Shown here: positions 36,320 to 43,863 of the stretch, one piece after another | Layout: each line of letters starts with the position of its first letter | How positions within the stretch are numbered: the first letter of the stretch is position 1 | Origin: Pseudozobellia thermophila | GTDB lineage: Bacteria > Bacteroidota > Bacteroidia > Flavobacteriales > Flavobacteriaceae | Direction: 5' to 3' | Length of the DNA: 64,000 bases | Assembly: GCF_900141855.1 (NCBI RefSeq) | Contig: NZ_FQYU01000001.1 | Location: 407,402 to 471,401 of the forward strand | The notes under the pieces: model-generated | Database searches by the model: none | What the model saw: only the letters and a program-made list of their open reading frames with translations | Told to the model about the DNA's origin: nothing | Program-made: the position numbers and the translations under genes

Positions 36320-37081
36320 CTAATTGCTTCTATAGGAAAAAGAAACCGTATAGGTGTTTGTTTCGCCTCCATCCGTATAAGCAGAAGTAACGGTAGCCGA
36401 AGTAGGGTAGTCCCCGTCATACACATAGCTTATGTTCACAACATATTCTACTTCCCCTTCTTCATTTTTATATATAATTTGAGATGGGTTGTTATTAAAA
36501 AACAAGGCCTTTGCCTTTACTATATCCTGAGATTGCGGCGCTATGCTAAAATTTAGGCGAACACCGTCCATTACGTCTATTAAACCGCCCGCCTCCATGG
36601 TCTTGTAAAATAAGTTTGGTTTATCATCGTAAGTCACTTGCGCCGTATAATAATATGGTTCCATATTACCTGACATATAATTATACCTCTCCTCTATAAA
36701 CTTTAGTATATAAGGGTTCCCGTTATCATCATATTCCATCACCTCCCCGTACTCAAAGGCATCATACGGTGATTGATATAATTCTTCTATGGATAAATTT
36801 CCACCGCCACTGGTAACATTTGCCAACTCTCCATTGTCATACGAAAAAATACCCGTGTCGTTGTCCTTTGTCACCGTGGTCAGTTTATTCTCGCCATCGT
36901 AAAGAAAAAGAACATTGCTGTTCTCATATGAATCTTGTGCGGAAACTACAGATATAGCGCTCAACAATCTAGTTTCTACATGGCCATTGACCTCTTCAAA
37001 CTCATCTGAGGTCGATTTATCACAACTATAGTTGAATCCAGTAATCAATGCCAATAAAATTAATTGCTTTTTAAAACTCAT
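36320..37081 (-). CDS. Hypothetical lipoprotein
   Basis: The 253-residue protein has a lipoprotein signal with Cys 20 (ALITGFNYSC), followed by an acidic linker and YD-type beta repeats (VLFLYDGENKLTTVTKDND, EVMEYDDNGNPYILKF, then VSYVYDGDYP-like strands). This looks like the many secreted DUF-type lipoproteins of Flavobacteriaceae. It lies between the DISARM-like operon and the tRNA, in the same direction, but has a non-coupled 93-base spacing, so I do not count it as part of the defence system. Function unknown. Confidence 0.6.
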   Translation of the reverse strand: MSFKKQLILLALITGFNYSCDKSTSDEFEEVNGHVETRLLSAISVVSAQDSYENSNVLFLYDGENKLTTVTKDNDTGIFSYDNGELANVTSGGGNLSIEELYQSPYDAFEYGEVMEYDDNGNPYILKFIEERYNYMSGNMEPYYYTAQVTYDDKPNLFYKTMEAGGLIDVMDGVRLNFSIAPQSQDIVKAKALFFNNNPSQIIYKNEEGEVEYVVNISYVYDGDYPTSATVTSAYTDGGETNTYTVSFSYRSN

Positions 37082-37350
37082 AATTAAGGTTTTTGGTTTG
37101 TAAGATTTATTATTGGTCGCAATTTAGAACAGAAGAATCATTGTGTTTTACGGTTTTCCGTAAGTCAAAAAAAATCCAACCTAAACGAATAGATTGGATA
37201 TTTTTTAAAGTTAGCCCCTCCTAGGTTAGCTCGCCATGCTCATGGACCATTAGTGCCCGCTCCTGCCAATAGCAAACCACGCTTCGCTAGCGCGAATCGT
37301 TCTTTTTTATTTTGGGGTAGAAGCCCGGGCAAGCCCGGCTTACTACCTAA
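37082..37350. other. Intergenic stretch with imperfect inverted repeats
   Basis: No gene is supported. A small dyad, AGCCCGGGC-AA-GCCCGGCT, lies at about 37322-37340. It could be an RNA hairpin or a terminator-like remnant. I saw no repeat of the tRNA end here. Confidence 0.35.
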
Positions 37351-37384
37351 AAATAAAAAACCCACACCATAGGCGTGGGTTTTC
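37351..37384 (-). terminator. Terminator downstream of the CAU tRNA
   Basis: Read on the minus strand, AAAACCCACGCC and GGTGTGGGTTTT form a 12-base stem with one mismatch, followed by a T-rich tail (TTATTTTTAGG). It lies 10 bases past the tRNA 3' end. Confidence 0.75.
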
Positions 37385-37393
37385 TGCTTGATG

Positions 37394-37467
37394 TGGTCCC
37401 ACCTGGGCTCGAACCAGGGACCCCCTGATTATGAGTCAGGTGCTCTAACCAGCTGAGCTATAGGACC
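37394..37467 (-). tRNA. tRNA with CAU anticodon (Ile2 favoured over Met)
   Basis: A 74-nucleotide cloverleaf is seen on the minus strand: acceptor GGTCCTA pairs with TGGGACC, D arm AGCTCAGCTGGTTAGAGC, anticodon loop CTCATAA (CAU), T arm with GGTTCGAGC. The CCA end is not encoded. A CAU anticodon outside initiator tRNA is either elongator Met or Ile2 carrying lysidine. Base pairs C4-G69 and C5-G68 of the acceptor are those used by TilS in E. coli Ile2, so I favour Ile2. The gene is a possible integration site for the accessory region to its left. Confidence 0.9.
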
Positions 37468-37600
37468 GGTCGTCTTAAAAAATCGGGCGCAACATCCAAT
37501 ACCAACTTAGAGATGCGTCCGAAAATGAGGGCAAATTTAACCATTACGCCCAACTACACAAAATAATGTTCTCCATTTATGCCAAAATATGGCTCCGAGC

Positions 37601-38005
37601 CTAGTTTTTCAAGTCTTGGCACAGCTCGACCAAAACCCCGTTGCTGCTTTTGGGGTGCAGAAAGGCTACCAGTTTGTTGTCCGCCCCCCTTTTGGGCCCT
37701 TCGCCCAGTACCTCAAAGCCCTCCTTGCGCAGCCTTTCGATCTCCGACCTAATGTCGTCGACGGCAAAGGCGATATGGTGCACCCCTTCGCCCCTTTTCT
37801 GCAAAAAGCGGGCAATGGGGCCGTCGTCGGTAAGCGATTGCAGCAGTTCGACCTTGCTTTCGCCGGTCTGAAAGAAGGAGGTGATTACCCCCTCCGAGGC
37901 TACCTCCTCTATCTTATAGTGCGGCCGGCCCAAAAGCTTTTCAAACAGCAGGTTCGAGGCTTGCAAGTCCTTAACGGCTATGCCGATATGTTCTATTTTC
38001 TTCAA
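37601..38005 (-). CDS. mce: Methylmalonyl-CoA epimerase
   Basis: The 134-residue VOC-fold protein starts KKIEHIGIAVKDL, with the metal ligand His 6, and has KVELLQ, GVHHIAFAVDDI and a final VLVELCQ. These supply the two His and two Glu ligands of the vicinal oxygen chelate site. The enzyme interconverts the R and S forms of methylmalonyl-CoA in propionate metabolism, and the length is typical. It is read divergently from rbfA. Confidence 0.9.
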   Translation of the reverse strand: MKKIEHIGIAVKDLQASNLLFEKLLGRPHYKIEEVASEGVITSFFQTGESKVELLQSLTDDGPIARFLQKRGEGVHHIAFAVDDIRSEIERLRKEGFEVLGEGPKRGADNKLVAFLHPKSSNGVLVELCQDLKN

Positions 38006-38064
38006 TTGACACGGGTTTTTGCCCTCCTGGGGTTTTATCTTCCTAATTTACATTTAATTCTGCG

Positions 38065-38072
38065 TATTTTTG
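38065..38072 (+). promoter_or_regulatory. -7 element immediately before rbfA
   Basis: TATTTTTG fits TAnnTTTG and ends only four bases before the rbfA ATG. With the usual spacing to the start of transcription the mRNA would be leaderless or nearly so. No good -33 TTG is seen. Confidence 0.45.
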
Positions 38073-38076
38073 CCCT

Positions 38077-38469
38077 ATGGAAACACAACGACAGAAAAAA
38101 ATCGCAGGCGTAATACAGGAAGACATCGTCGATATCCTACAACGTGCGGCAATAGATGGAGGATTGCAGGGGACGATAATTTCCGTAACCAAGGTAAACG
38201 TTACTACCGACCTCTCTATCGCCAAGGTGTACGTGAGTATTTTTCCGAACGACAAGGCGGCCGAACTGATGGAGGGGATCAAATCGAACCAGCCCCTGAT
38301 CAAGCACGAGCTGGCCCAACGTACCCGAAATCAATTGCGAAGGGTGCCCGAGCTCCTGTTTTTCCTCGACGACTCCCTCGACTATATCGAGAACATCGAG
38401 AAGTCGCTCAAAGGCGACGAGAACCCGATTAAAAACCGCGACTTGCTCGATAAAAGAAAAAAACTGTAG
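38077..38469 (+). CDS. rbfA: 30S ribosome-binding factor A
   Basis: The 130-residue protein matches RbfA: ETQRQKKIAGVIQEDIVDIL at the N-terminus, ISVTKVNVTTDLSIAKVYVS in the KH-like core and RVPELLFFLDDSLDYIENIE near the end. It helps mature 16S rRNA in the small subunit. It is followed two bases later by the LolC/E-like permease gene. Confidence 0.95.
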   Translation: METQRQKKIAGVIQEDIVDILQRAAIDGGLQGTIISVTKVNVTTDLSIAKVYVSIFPNDKAAELMEGIKSNQPLIKHELAQRTRNQLRRVPELLFFLDDSLDYIENIEKSLKGDENPIKNRDLLDKRKKL

Positions 38470-38471
38470 GG

Positions 38472-39659
38472 TTGAATTTTCCGCTTTATATCGCCAAACG
38501 CTACGTTCGCTCCAAAAGCAGCCAGAACGCGATAAACATTATCAACCTGATTACCTTTTTGGTGATCGTGATCGGTTCGGCGGCCCTGTTTGTCGTGCTG
38601 TCGGGCTTTGCCGGACTCAAGACCTTTAGCCTTCAGTTCAGCAATACCTTCGACCCCGACCTGAAGGCCCTGCCGGCCACGGGCAAGTTTTTTACCGTAA
38701 GCAAGGAACAGGAAGCCCGGCTCAACGAAATAGCGGGGGTGGCCTCCTTTACCAAGGAGCTGGAAGAAAAGGTATACCTCAAGTACCAGGGCAAAAGCCA
38801 TATTGCCATCATCAAGGGCATCGACACCAACTACAACCGGGTGACGGCCATCGACAGCACCATCCTATACGGCACCTGGCGGGTCAACCCCGACCAGGCC
38901 GTGGCCGGTATCGGGGTGGTCAATACGCTCGGCCTTTCGGTCAACCAGAGCGCCCTGGTCGTCCTGGCCCTAAAGCCCGGCAAGGGCTCCCTCTCGGCCA
39001 AGGACCTCAAGACCAAGGCCTATTTTATCAGCGGGGTGTTCGGCGTGGAGGAAAACCTCGACAAAAAATACGTCTTTGCCGACCTGCCCTCGGTACAGAA
39101 CCTCTTGGAAAAAGCCCCCGGACAGGTATCGGCCCTGGGCTTTAAGCTCGACGACACCGAAGACCTCGCCGCGGTCAAGAACGAAATCGCCGAGGTGCTC
39201 GACCATAGCGTTGTTCTCCGCGACCGCCAAGAGCTCAACAGCACGCTGCACCGCATGCTGAACACCGAAAACCTGGCCACCTACCTGATCTTTACCCTGG
39301 TGCTGATCATCGCCCTGTTCAACGTCGTGGGGGCGATCATTATGATGGTACTCGACAAGCAACAGAACCTAAGAACCCTTTACAACTTGGGTACGACCCT
39401 CGACAAGCTCAGGGCCATCTTTTTTGTCCAAGGCCTATTGGTAACGGGTATCGGAGGCTTGATAGGCGTGCTCTTGGGTTCCCTGCTTATCGGGTCGCAA
39501 ATCGCCTTTGAGTGGCTGATGATCACCCCCTCGCTGCCCTACCCGGTCGAATACCAGGTTAGCAATGTACTTATCGTACTCGGTACCATTATGGTCTTGG
39601 GCGTGATCGCCTCGAAAATTGCCAGCAGTCGAATTACCAAGAAATTGATCGTGCAGTAA
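38472..39659 (+). CDS. LolC/LolE-like ABC transporter permease (FtsX family)
   Basis: The 395-residue protein starts at TTG, two bases after rbfA stops. FPLYIAKRYVRSKSSQNAIN and a first membrane segment near residues 26-48 precede a periplasmic MacB-like domain and a C-terminal FtsX block of three more segments (YLIFTLVLIIALFNVVGAII, then VQGLLVTGIGGLIGVLLGSL). The pattern of four segments matches LolC/LolE, which move lipoproteins to the outer membrane. No ATPase gene is adjacent. Lipoprotein export is a family inference. Confidence 0.85.
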   Translation: MNFPLYIAKRYVRSKSSQNAINIINLITFLVIVIGSAALFVVLSGFAGLKTFSLQFSNTFDPDLKALPATGKFFTVSKEQEARLNEIAGVASFTKELEEKVYLKYQGKSHIAIIKGIDTNYNRVTAIDSTILYGTWRVNPDQAVAGIGVVNTLGLSVNQSALVVLALKPGKGSLSAKDLKTKAYFISGVFGVEENLDKKYVFADLPSVQNLLEKAPGQVSALGFKLDDTEDLAAVKNEIAEVLDHSVVLRDRQELNSTLHRMLNTENLATYLIFTLVLIIALFNVVGAIIMMVLDKQQNLRTLYNLGTTLDKLRAIFFVQGLLVTGIGGLIGVLLGSLLIGSQIAFEWLMITPSLPYPVEYQVSNVLIVLGTIMVLGVIASKIASSRITKKLIVQ

Positions 39660-39663
39660 GGAA

Positions 39664-40659
39664 TTAGGCCGAAAACTCGTAGTCGCCAAATTTGTCCAAC
39701 ACCTCGTCAAAGGCGGCAAATACATCGGCGGCATCGTCACTGGTAACCATTTTCATACGGTATTCCTTAAAGTTGGGAATGCCCTTAAAGTAATTGGTGT
39801 AGTGCCTACGGGTCTCAAAAACCCCCAGTTTTTCCCCTTTCCAATCAATGGCCATTTGCAAATGCCTTCTAGCGGCCTCTACCCGGGCTTTCATATTGGG
39901 CGGGGCCATGTGCTCCCCGGTCTTAAAATAGTGCTTTACCTCGTTAAAAAACCAAGGGTAACCGATACTGGCCCGGCCGATCATGGCCCCATCCAATCCG
40001 TATTCGTCCCGCATTTTCTTGGCGGCCTCGGGCGTATCTACGTCCCCGTTGCCAAATACGGGAATATGCATCCGCGGATTGTTCTTTACCTCCGCAATAG
40101 GCCGCCAGTCCGCATTGCCCTTGTACATCTGTGCACGGGTACGGCCGTGAATGGCAATGGCCTTGCATCCCACATCTTGCAAACGCTCGGCGACCTCAAC
40201 AATCTTGATCGAGCTTTCGTCCCATCCCAAACGGGTTTTTACGGTAATGGGCAACTTGGTGCGTTCCACCATGGCCTTGGTCAAGGAGACCATCAACTCC
40301 ACATCCTTTAAAATACCGGCTCCGGCACCCTTGCTCACTACTTTTTTGACCGGGCACCCAAAATTGATGTCTATGATGTCGGGATTGGATTTCTCCACAA
40401 TTTCCACCGATTGCAGCATAGAATCGAGATTGGCACCAAATATCTGAATGCCAACGGGGCGTTCCTTTTCGTAAATGTCCAGCTTCATGATGCTCTTTGC
40501 GGCATCGCGGATCAGACCCTCCGAAGAAATAAACTCGGTATACACCACATCGGCGCCGTTCTCTTTGCACAGGGCACGAAAAGGGGGGTCGCTTACATCT
40601 TCCATCGGTGCAAGCAATAAGGGAAAATCGGGTAATTCTATGTCGCCAATCTTGGGCAT
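39664..40659 (-). CDS. dusB: tRNA-dihydrouridine synthase (DusB-type)
   Basis: The 331-residue FMN enzyme has LLLAPMEDVSDPPFR (FMN site), DINFGCPVKKV with catalytic Cys 102, ITVKTRLGW and AIAIHGRTRAQ, then VFGNGDVDTPEAA and GAMIGRASIG. It reduces uridine in tRNA D-loops. It is tail to tail with the permease gene, with a four-base gap. A -7 element lies about 30 bases ahead of the ATG. Confidence 0.95.
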   Translation of the reverse strand: MPKIGDIELPDFPLLLAPMEDVSDPPFRALCKENGADVVYTEFISSEGLIRDAAKSIMKLDIYEKERPVGIQIFGANLDSMLQSVEIVEKSNPDIIDINFGCPVKKVVSKGAGAGILKDVELMVSLTKAMVERTKLPITVKTRLGWDESSIKIVEVAERLQDVGCKAIAIHGRTRAQMYKGNADWRPIAEVKNNPRMHIPVFGNGDVDTPEAAKKMRDEYGLDGAMIGRASIGYPWFFNEVKHYFKTGEHMAPPNMKARVEAARRHLQMAIDWKGEKLGVFETRRHYTNYFKGIPNFKEYRMKMVTSDDAADVFAAFDEVLDKFGDYEFSA

Positions 40660-40688
40660 ATCAATGTTTTGCTTCTGTTTTAAGGGTG

Positions 40689-40696
40689 CAAAAATA
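40689..40696 (-). promoter_or_regulatory. -7 element before dusB
   Basis: On the minus strand TATTTTTG ends 29 bases before the dusB ATG. It fits the TAnnTTTG consensus; the -33 element is not clear. Confidence 0.5.
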
Positions 40697-40703
40697 CGTT
40701 TAT

Positions 40704-41930
40704 TTAAAACGTGATTTTCGCCCTTATCTTTTTACCGTTTCGGTCGACCGTTACTTCCGTAGCGTTTCCTTCCTCAAAAACCGAAAGCGCCCGCATATAG
40801 CTCATCATGTCGACCACGGTACTATCGCCCAATTTAATCACGATATCGCCTTTTTGTAAGCCTGCGGCTGCTGCGGGTTTTCCTTTGGTGACCCCATCGA
40901 TGCGCATGCCCTTTCCGTCGAACAGGTAATCGGGCATAACCCCAAGGGCAACCTTGAACCTAGGGGTGTCCTCGCTTTCGTTCTTGGTTTCGCGAAAGGC
41001 AAGTTTGGCATCGTCGTCAAGGTCGGCGATAACATCCAAAATATAATCACTGATTATTTCCATGCCCTTGTAGTTCAATTTATCGGAATCGTCGGAAGGT
41101 TTGTGATAGTCCTTATGTTGGCCCGTAAAAAAATGCAACACGGGAATATCCTGCAAATAAAAGGAGGTGTGGTCGCTGGGGCCCACGCCCGATTCGCTCA
41201 AGACCAGCTTAAACCCTGGATTGTTGGCGTTGAGCACCTGGGCCCAAATAGGGGCGGTACCCGTTCCGCTGATGGATAGGGTCTTGTCTTCCCTTAGCCT
41301 GCCCACCATATCCATATTGATCATGTAGTTCGCCTTTTTCAAATCGATGGTCGGGTTCTTTGAAAAATAATTACTGCCCAGAAGTCCCATTTCCTCGCCC
41401 GAAAAGGCGATGAACAAATAATTGCTTCCCGTAACGCTATCCTTAAGTTTTTTTGCTAGGTCCAACAATACGGCCACTCCACTTGCATTGTCATCGGCCC
41501 CGTTATGGATCGCCTCGCCATCGGCATACAATGAACCTTCGCCCCCCATGCCCAAATGATCGTAGTGGGCGCCTATAATCACTGTTTTATCCGCTTTATT
41601 ATCTACATACCCGATTACATTGGTTCCGGTAATGGTGCTATCGCCAGCAACAAACTGCACTTCGGAATGCGGGTCTTTTTTGGGTTTAAAGCTAAAGGTC
41701 TGAAAATAAGTGCCGCCGTTTCCTTTTGGAAGAAGTCCGATCTCCTTCATGCGTTGCTGCAAATAATTTGCCGCCTGTATTTCGTAAGGTGTTCCCGTTT
41801 CCCGGCCCTGTAGGCTGTCACTTGCCAAAAAGGCAACATCGTCTTGCATACTTACGGTTACCTCTTTTTCCTGTTTACAGGATGACAGAATCGCAAAAAA
41901 GATCAATAAAATTATTTGCTTGCGTGGCAT
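40704..41930 (-). CDS. M28-family metallopeptidase lipoprotein with C-terminal PDZ
   Basis: I start at ATG 41930 (MPRKQIILLIFFAILSSC, lipoprotein Cys 18, 408 residues); a TTG six codons upstream is part of a promoter. The M28 fold shows VIIGAHYDHLGMGG, NGADDNASGVAVLLDLAK, FIAFSGEEMGLLGS and, late, a His near GQHKDYHKPSDDSDKL, all zinc ligands or catalytic residues. The C-terminal 100 residues contain a PDZ domain (AAGLQKGDIVIKLGDSTVVD). It is probably an envelope aminopeptidase. It is read divergently from the TolB-like gene. Confidence 0.9.
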   Translation of the reverse strand: MPRKQIILLIFFAILSSCKQEKEVTVSMQDDVAFLASDSLQGRETGTPYEIQAANYLQQRMKEIGLLPKGNGGTYFQTFSFKPKKDPHSEVQFVAGDSTITGTNVIGYVDNKADKTVIIGAHYDHLGMGGEGSLYADGEAIHNGADDNASGVAVLLDLAKKLKDSVTGSNYLFIAFSGEEMGLLGSNYFSKNPTIDLKKANYMINMDMVGRLREDKTLSISGTGTAPIWAQVLNANNPGFKLVLSESGVGPSDHTSFYLQDIPVLHFFTGQHKDYHKPSDDSDKLNYKGMEIISDYILDVIADLDDDAKLAFRETKNESEDTPRFKVALGVMPDYLFDGKGMRIDGVTKGKPAAAAGLQKGDIVIKLGDSTVVDMMSYMRALSVFEEGNATEVTVDRNGKKIRAKITF

Positions 41931-41956
41931 AGCGTGTATTTTTGACAAAAATACAC
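41916..41956. promoter_or_regulatory. Palindromic divergent promoter between the M28 and TolB-like genes
   Basis: GTGTATTTTTG at 41934-41944 and its exact reverse complement at 41946-41956 are separated by one base. Each arm contains TATTTTTG, a perfect -7 element, one for each strand. The plus-strand element has a TTG at 41916-41918 with an 18-base spacer, a good -33. The minus-strand one lacks a clear -33. The two transcripts must compete, or a dimeric protein may bind the palindrome. Confidence 0.65.
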
Positions 41957-41963
41957 ATACTCC

Positions 41964-43073
41964 ATGAGACTTTTATTTATTTTAGGAAGCCTATGTTTAT
42001 TGGGAAGCTGCAAACCGGAGCCCAAGAACACTGCACCCCAAAAAGAAGAATCAACCTCTATTATGTCCGGTGCCGATACCCTGATCTACCCCGAGGAAAA
42101 ACATTTTAAGAGCATCCGCCAAATTACCTTTGGGGGCGACAATGCCGAGGCGTATTGGAGCTGGGACGACAAACAGTTGGTCTTTCAATCGAACAACAAG
42201 GCTTGGGGCGTAAACTGCGACCAGATGTTCTTGATGAATGTGGGCGAAAGTTTTAACGATACCATTAGGCCCCCTATGGTGAGTACCGGCCTTGGCCGTA
42301 CGACCTGTGCCTATTTTCTACCCGATAACAAGCATTTTGTCTACGCCTCTACCCATTTGGCGGATAAGGAATGCCCCGAGGTTCCGCTTCGGAAAAACGG
42401 GAATTACGTTTGGCCCGTTTACGATACCTTCGACATTTTTGTCTCCGACCTGGAAGGGAATATTACTGCCCAATTGACCGATGAGCCCGGTTACGATGCC
42501 GAAGCCACGGTTTCTCCCAAAGGCGATAAAATCGTCTTTACCTCCGATAGAAGTGGTGACCTGGAGCTGTATACCATGAATTTGGACGGTTCGGACGTGA
42601 AACAGATCACCAACGAGCTGGGTTACGACGGTGGTGCCTTCTTTTCTCCCGATGGAAGCCAATTGATCTTTAGGGCATCTCGCCCAAAAACGCCCGAAGC
42701 CATAAAAAAATACAAGGACCTATTGGCGGAAGGCCTGGTAGAACCTACCGAAATGGAGCTTTTTATATGCAATGCGGACGGAAGCAACCTAAGGCAACTC
42801 ACCTTCTTGGGCAACGCCAATTGGAGTCCGTTCTTTCATCCTTCCGGAAAAAAAATATTGTTCTCCAGTAATTTTGAGGCCGAGAAAGGGTTTCCGTTTA
42901 ACCTCTACCTGATCGATATCGATGGTAAGAACCTGGAGCGCGTCACCCATGGCAAAACCTTTGATGCCTTTCCCGTGTTTTCGAACGATGGCAAATATTT
43001 GGCCTTTTCGAGCAACCGCAACAACGGGGGTACTAGGGATACCAATTTGTTCATAGCCGAGTGGCAAGAGTAA
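41964..43073 (+). CDS. TolB-like PD40 beta-propeller lipoprotein
   Basis: The 369-residue protein has a lipoprotein signal, LFILGSLCLLGSC (Cys 16), and at least five WD40-like PD40 repeats such as GDKIVFTSDRSGDLELYTMN, DGSQLIFRASRP, GKKILFSSNFEAE and DGKYLAFSSNRN. TolB-type propellers bind proteins or act in secreted-protein complexes. The gene is a single copy with no Tol-Pal neighbour, so the exact partner is unknown. It is read divergently from the M28 peptidase. Confidence 0.85.
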   Translation: MRLLFILGSLCLLGSCKPEPKNTAPQKEESTSIMSGADTLIYPEEKHFKSIRQITFGGDNAEAYWSWDDKQLVFQSNNKAWGVNCDQMFLMNVGESFNDTIRPPMVSTGLGRTTCAYFLPDNKHFVYASTHLADKECPEVPLRKNGNYVWPVYDTFDIFVSDLEGNITAQLTDEPGYDAEATVSPKGDKIVFTSDRSGDLELYTMNLDGSDVKQITNELGYDGGAFFSPDGSQLIFRASRPKTPEAIKKYKDLLAEGLVEPTEMELFICNADGSNLRQLTFLGNANWSPFFHPSGKKILFSSNFEAEKGFPFNLYLIDIDGKNLERVTHGKTFDAFPVFSNDGKYLAFSSNRNNGGTRDTNLFIAEWQE

Positions 43074-43101
43074 CAGACCCTTCTTAAAAGCAACATAAAG
43101 G

Positions 43102-43863
43102 ATGACTATTCCCTATGAGCCTGTACTGTTCGGCACCAAGGTGAATGTACACCTGGTGTTGGAATACCTGGCCTTTTTCATCGCTTTTAGGTATTATGTT
43201 TTCCTGCGGAAAAGAAGCAGGGATCCCATATCGTCGAACAATCGGCTGTCCATAATTATCGGGGCCATTTTTGGGGCCTTGCTGTTTTCACGCCTGGTCG
43301 CCTTTTTCGAAAACCCCGTATTGCACGGGCAACAAGGCTGGTTGGCCATCTTAAACAACAAGACCATTATGGGCGGTTTGTTCGGTGGCCTCTTAGGTGT
43401 GGAACTCGCCAAAAAGATAATCGGCGAAAAACAGTCATCGGGCGACCTGTTTACCCTGCCCCTTATTTTAGGAATCATCATCGGCCGTATCGGTTGTTTT
43501 TTATCGGGAATACATGAGTTTACCTACGGAAAACCAACTTCTTTCTTTATGGGGATGGATCTAGGGGACGGTGTTGCAAGACATCCCATTGCCCTATACG
43601 AGGTCGTGTTTATGGTTTTGTTGTTCATAGCCATAAAATATGGCCAAAAGAAATTCGCTCCCCTTGAAAGCGGGACCTATTTCAAGTTTTTTATGGTCAG
43701 CTACTTTACTTTTCGATTCCTTATCGAGTTCCTAAAACCCAATACCTTTTACATCGCAGGGCTCAGCAGCATTCAAATATTATGTTTAATTTGTCTTCTT
43801 TACTATTTTAAATTCATCCGTCAAGGACTGTCCTATGCCCGAAAAAAATTACGTGTATTATGA
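43102..43863 (+). CDS. Prolipoprotein diacylglyceryl transferase-like protein (Lgt paralog)
   Basis: The 253-residue protein has about seven membrane segments and Lgt features: KTIMGGLFGGLLGVELAKK, GIIIGRIGCFLSGIHE, ARHPIALYEVVF and a late FRFLIEFLKP. In E. coli Lgt the signature reads GRIGNFINGE and an Asn is conserved; here the position is Cys, so this is not the standard housekeeping enzyme. Its last 29 bases overlap a radical SAM gene, and the pair is probably functionally linked. A phospholipid-dependent transfer reaction is likely, but on what acceptor is unknown. Confidence 0.8.
   Translation: MTIPYEPVLFGTKVNVHLVLEYLAFFIAFRYYVFLRKRSRDPISSNNRLSIIIGAIFGALLFSRLVAFFENPVLHGQQGWLAILNNKTIMGGLFGGLLGVELAKKIIGEKQSSGDLFTLPLILGIIIGRIGCFLSGIHEFTYGKPTSFFMGMDLGDGVARHPIALYEVVFMVLLFIAIKYGQKKFAPLESGTYFKFFMVSYFTFRFLIEFLKPNTFYIAGLSSIQILCLICLLYYFKFIRQGLSYARKKLRVL

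Noticed and set aside
36320-37081. Lipoprotein gene as sixth component of the DISARM-like operon
   Set aside because: It is upstream of the operon promoter, separated by 93 bases, and has a lipoprotein signal unlike any known DISARM component.
37322-37467. tRNA 3' end as an attachment site duplicated at the other end of the defence region
   Set aside because: I looked for the tRNA 3' segment (TGGTCCCACC and its neighbours) around 23600-24800 and did not find it; no integrase gene is in the window.
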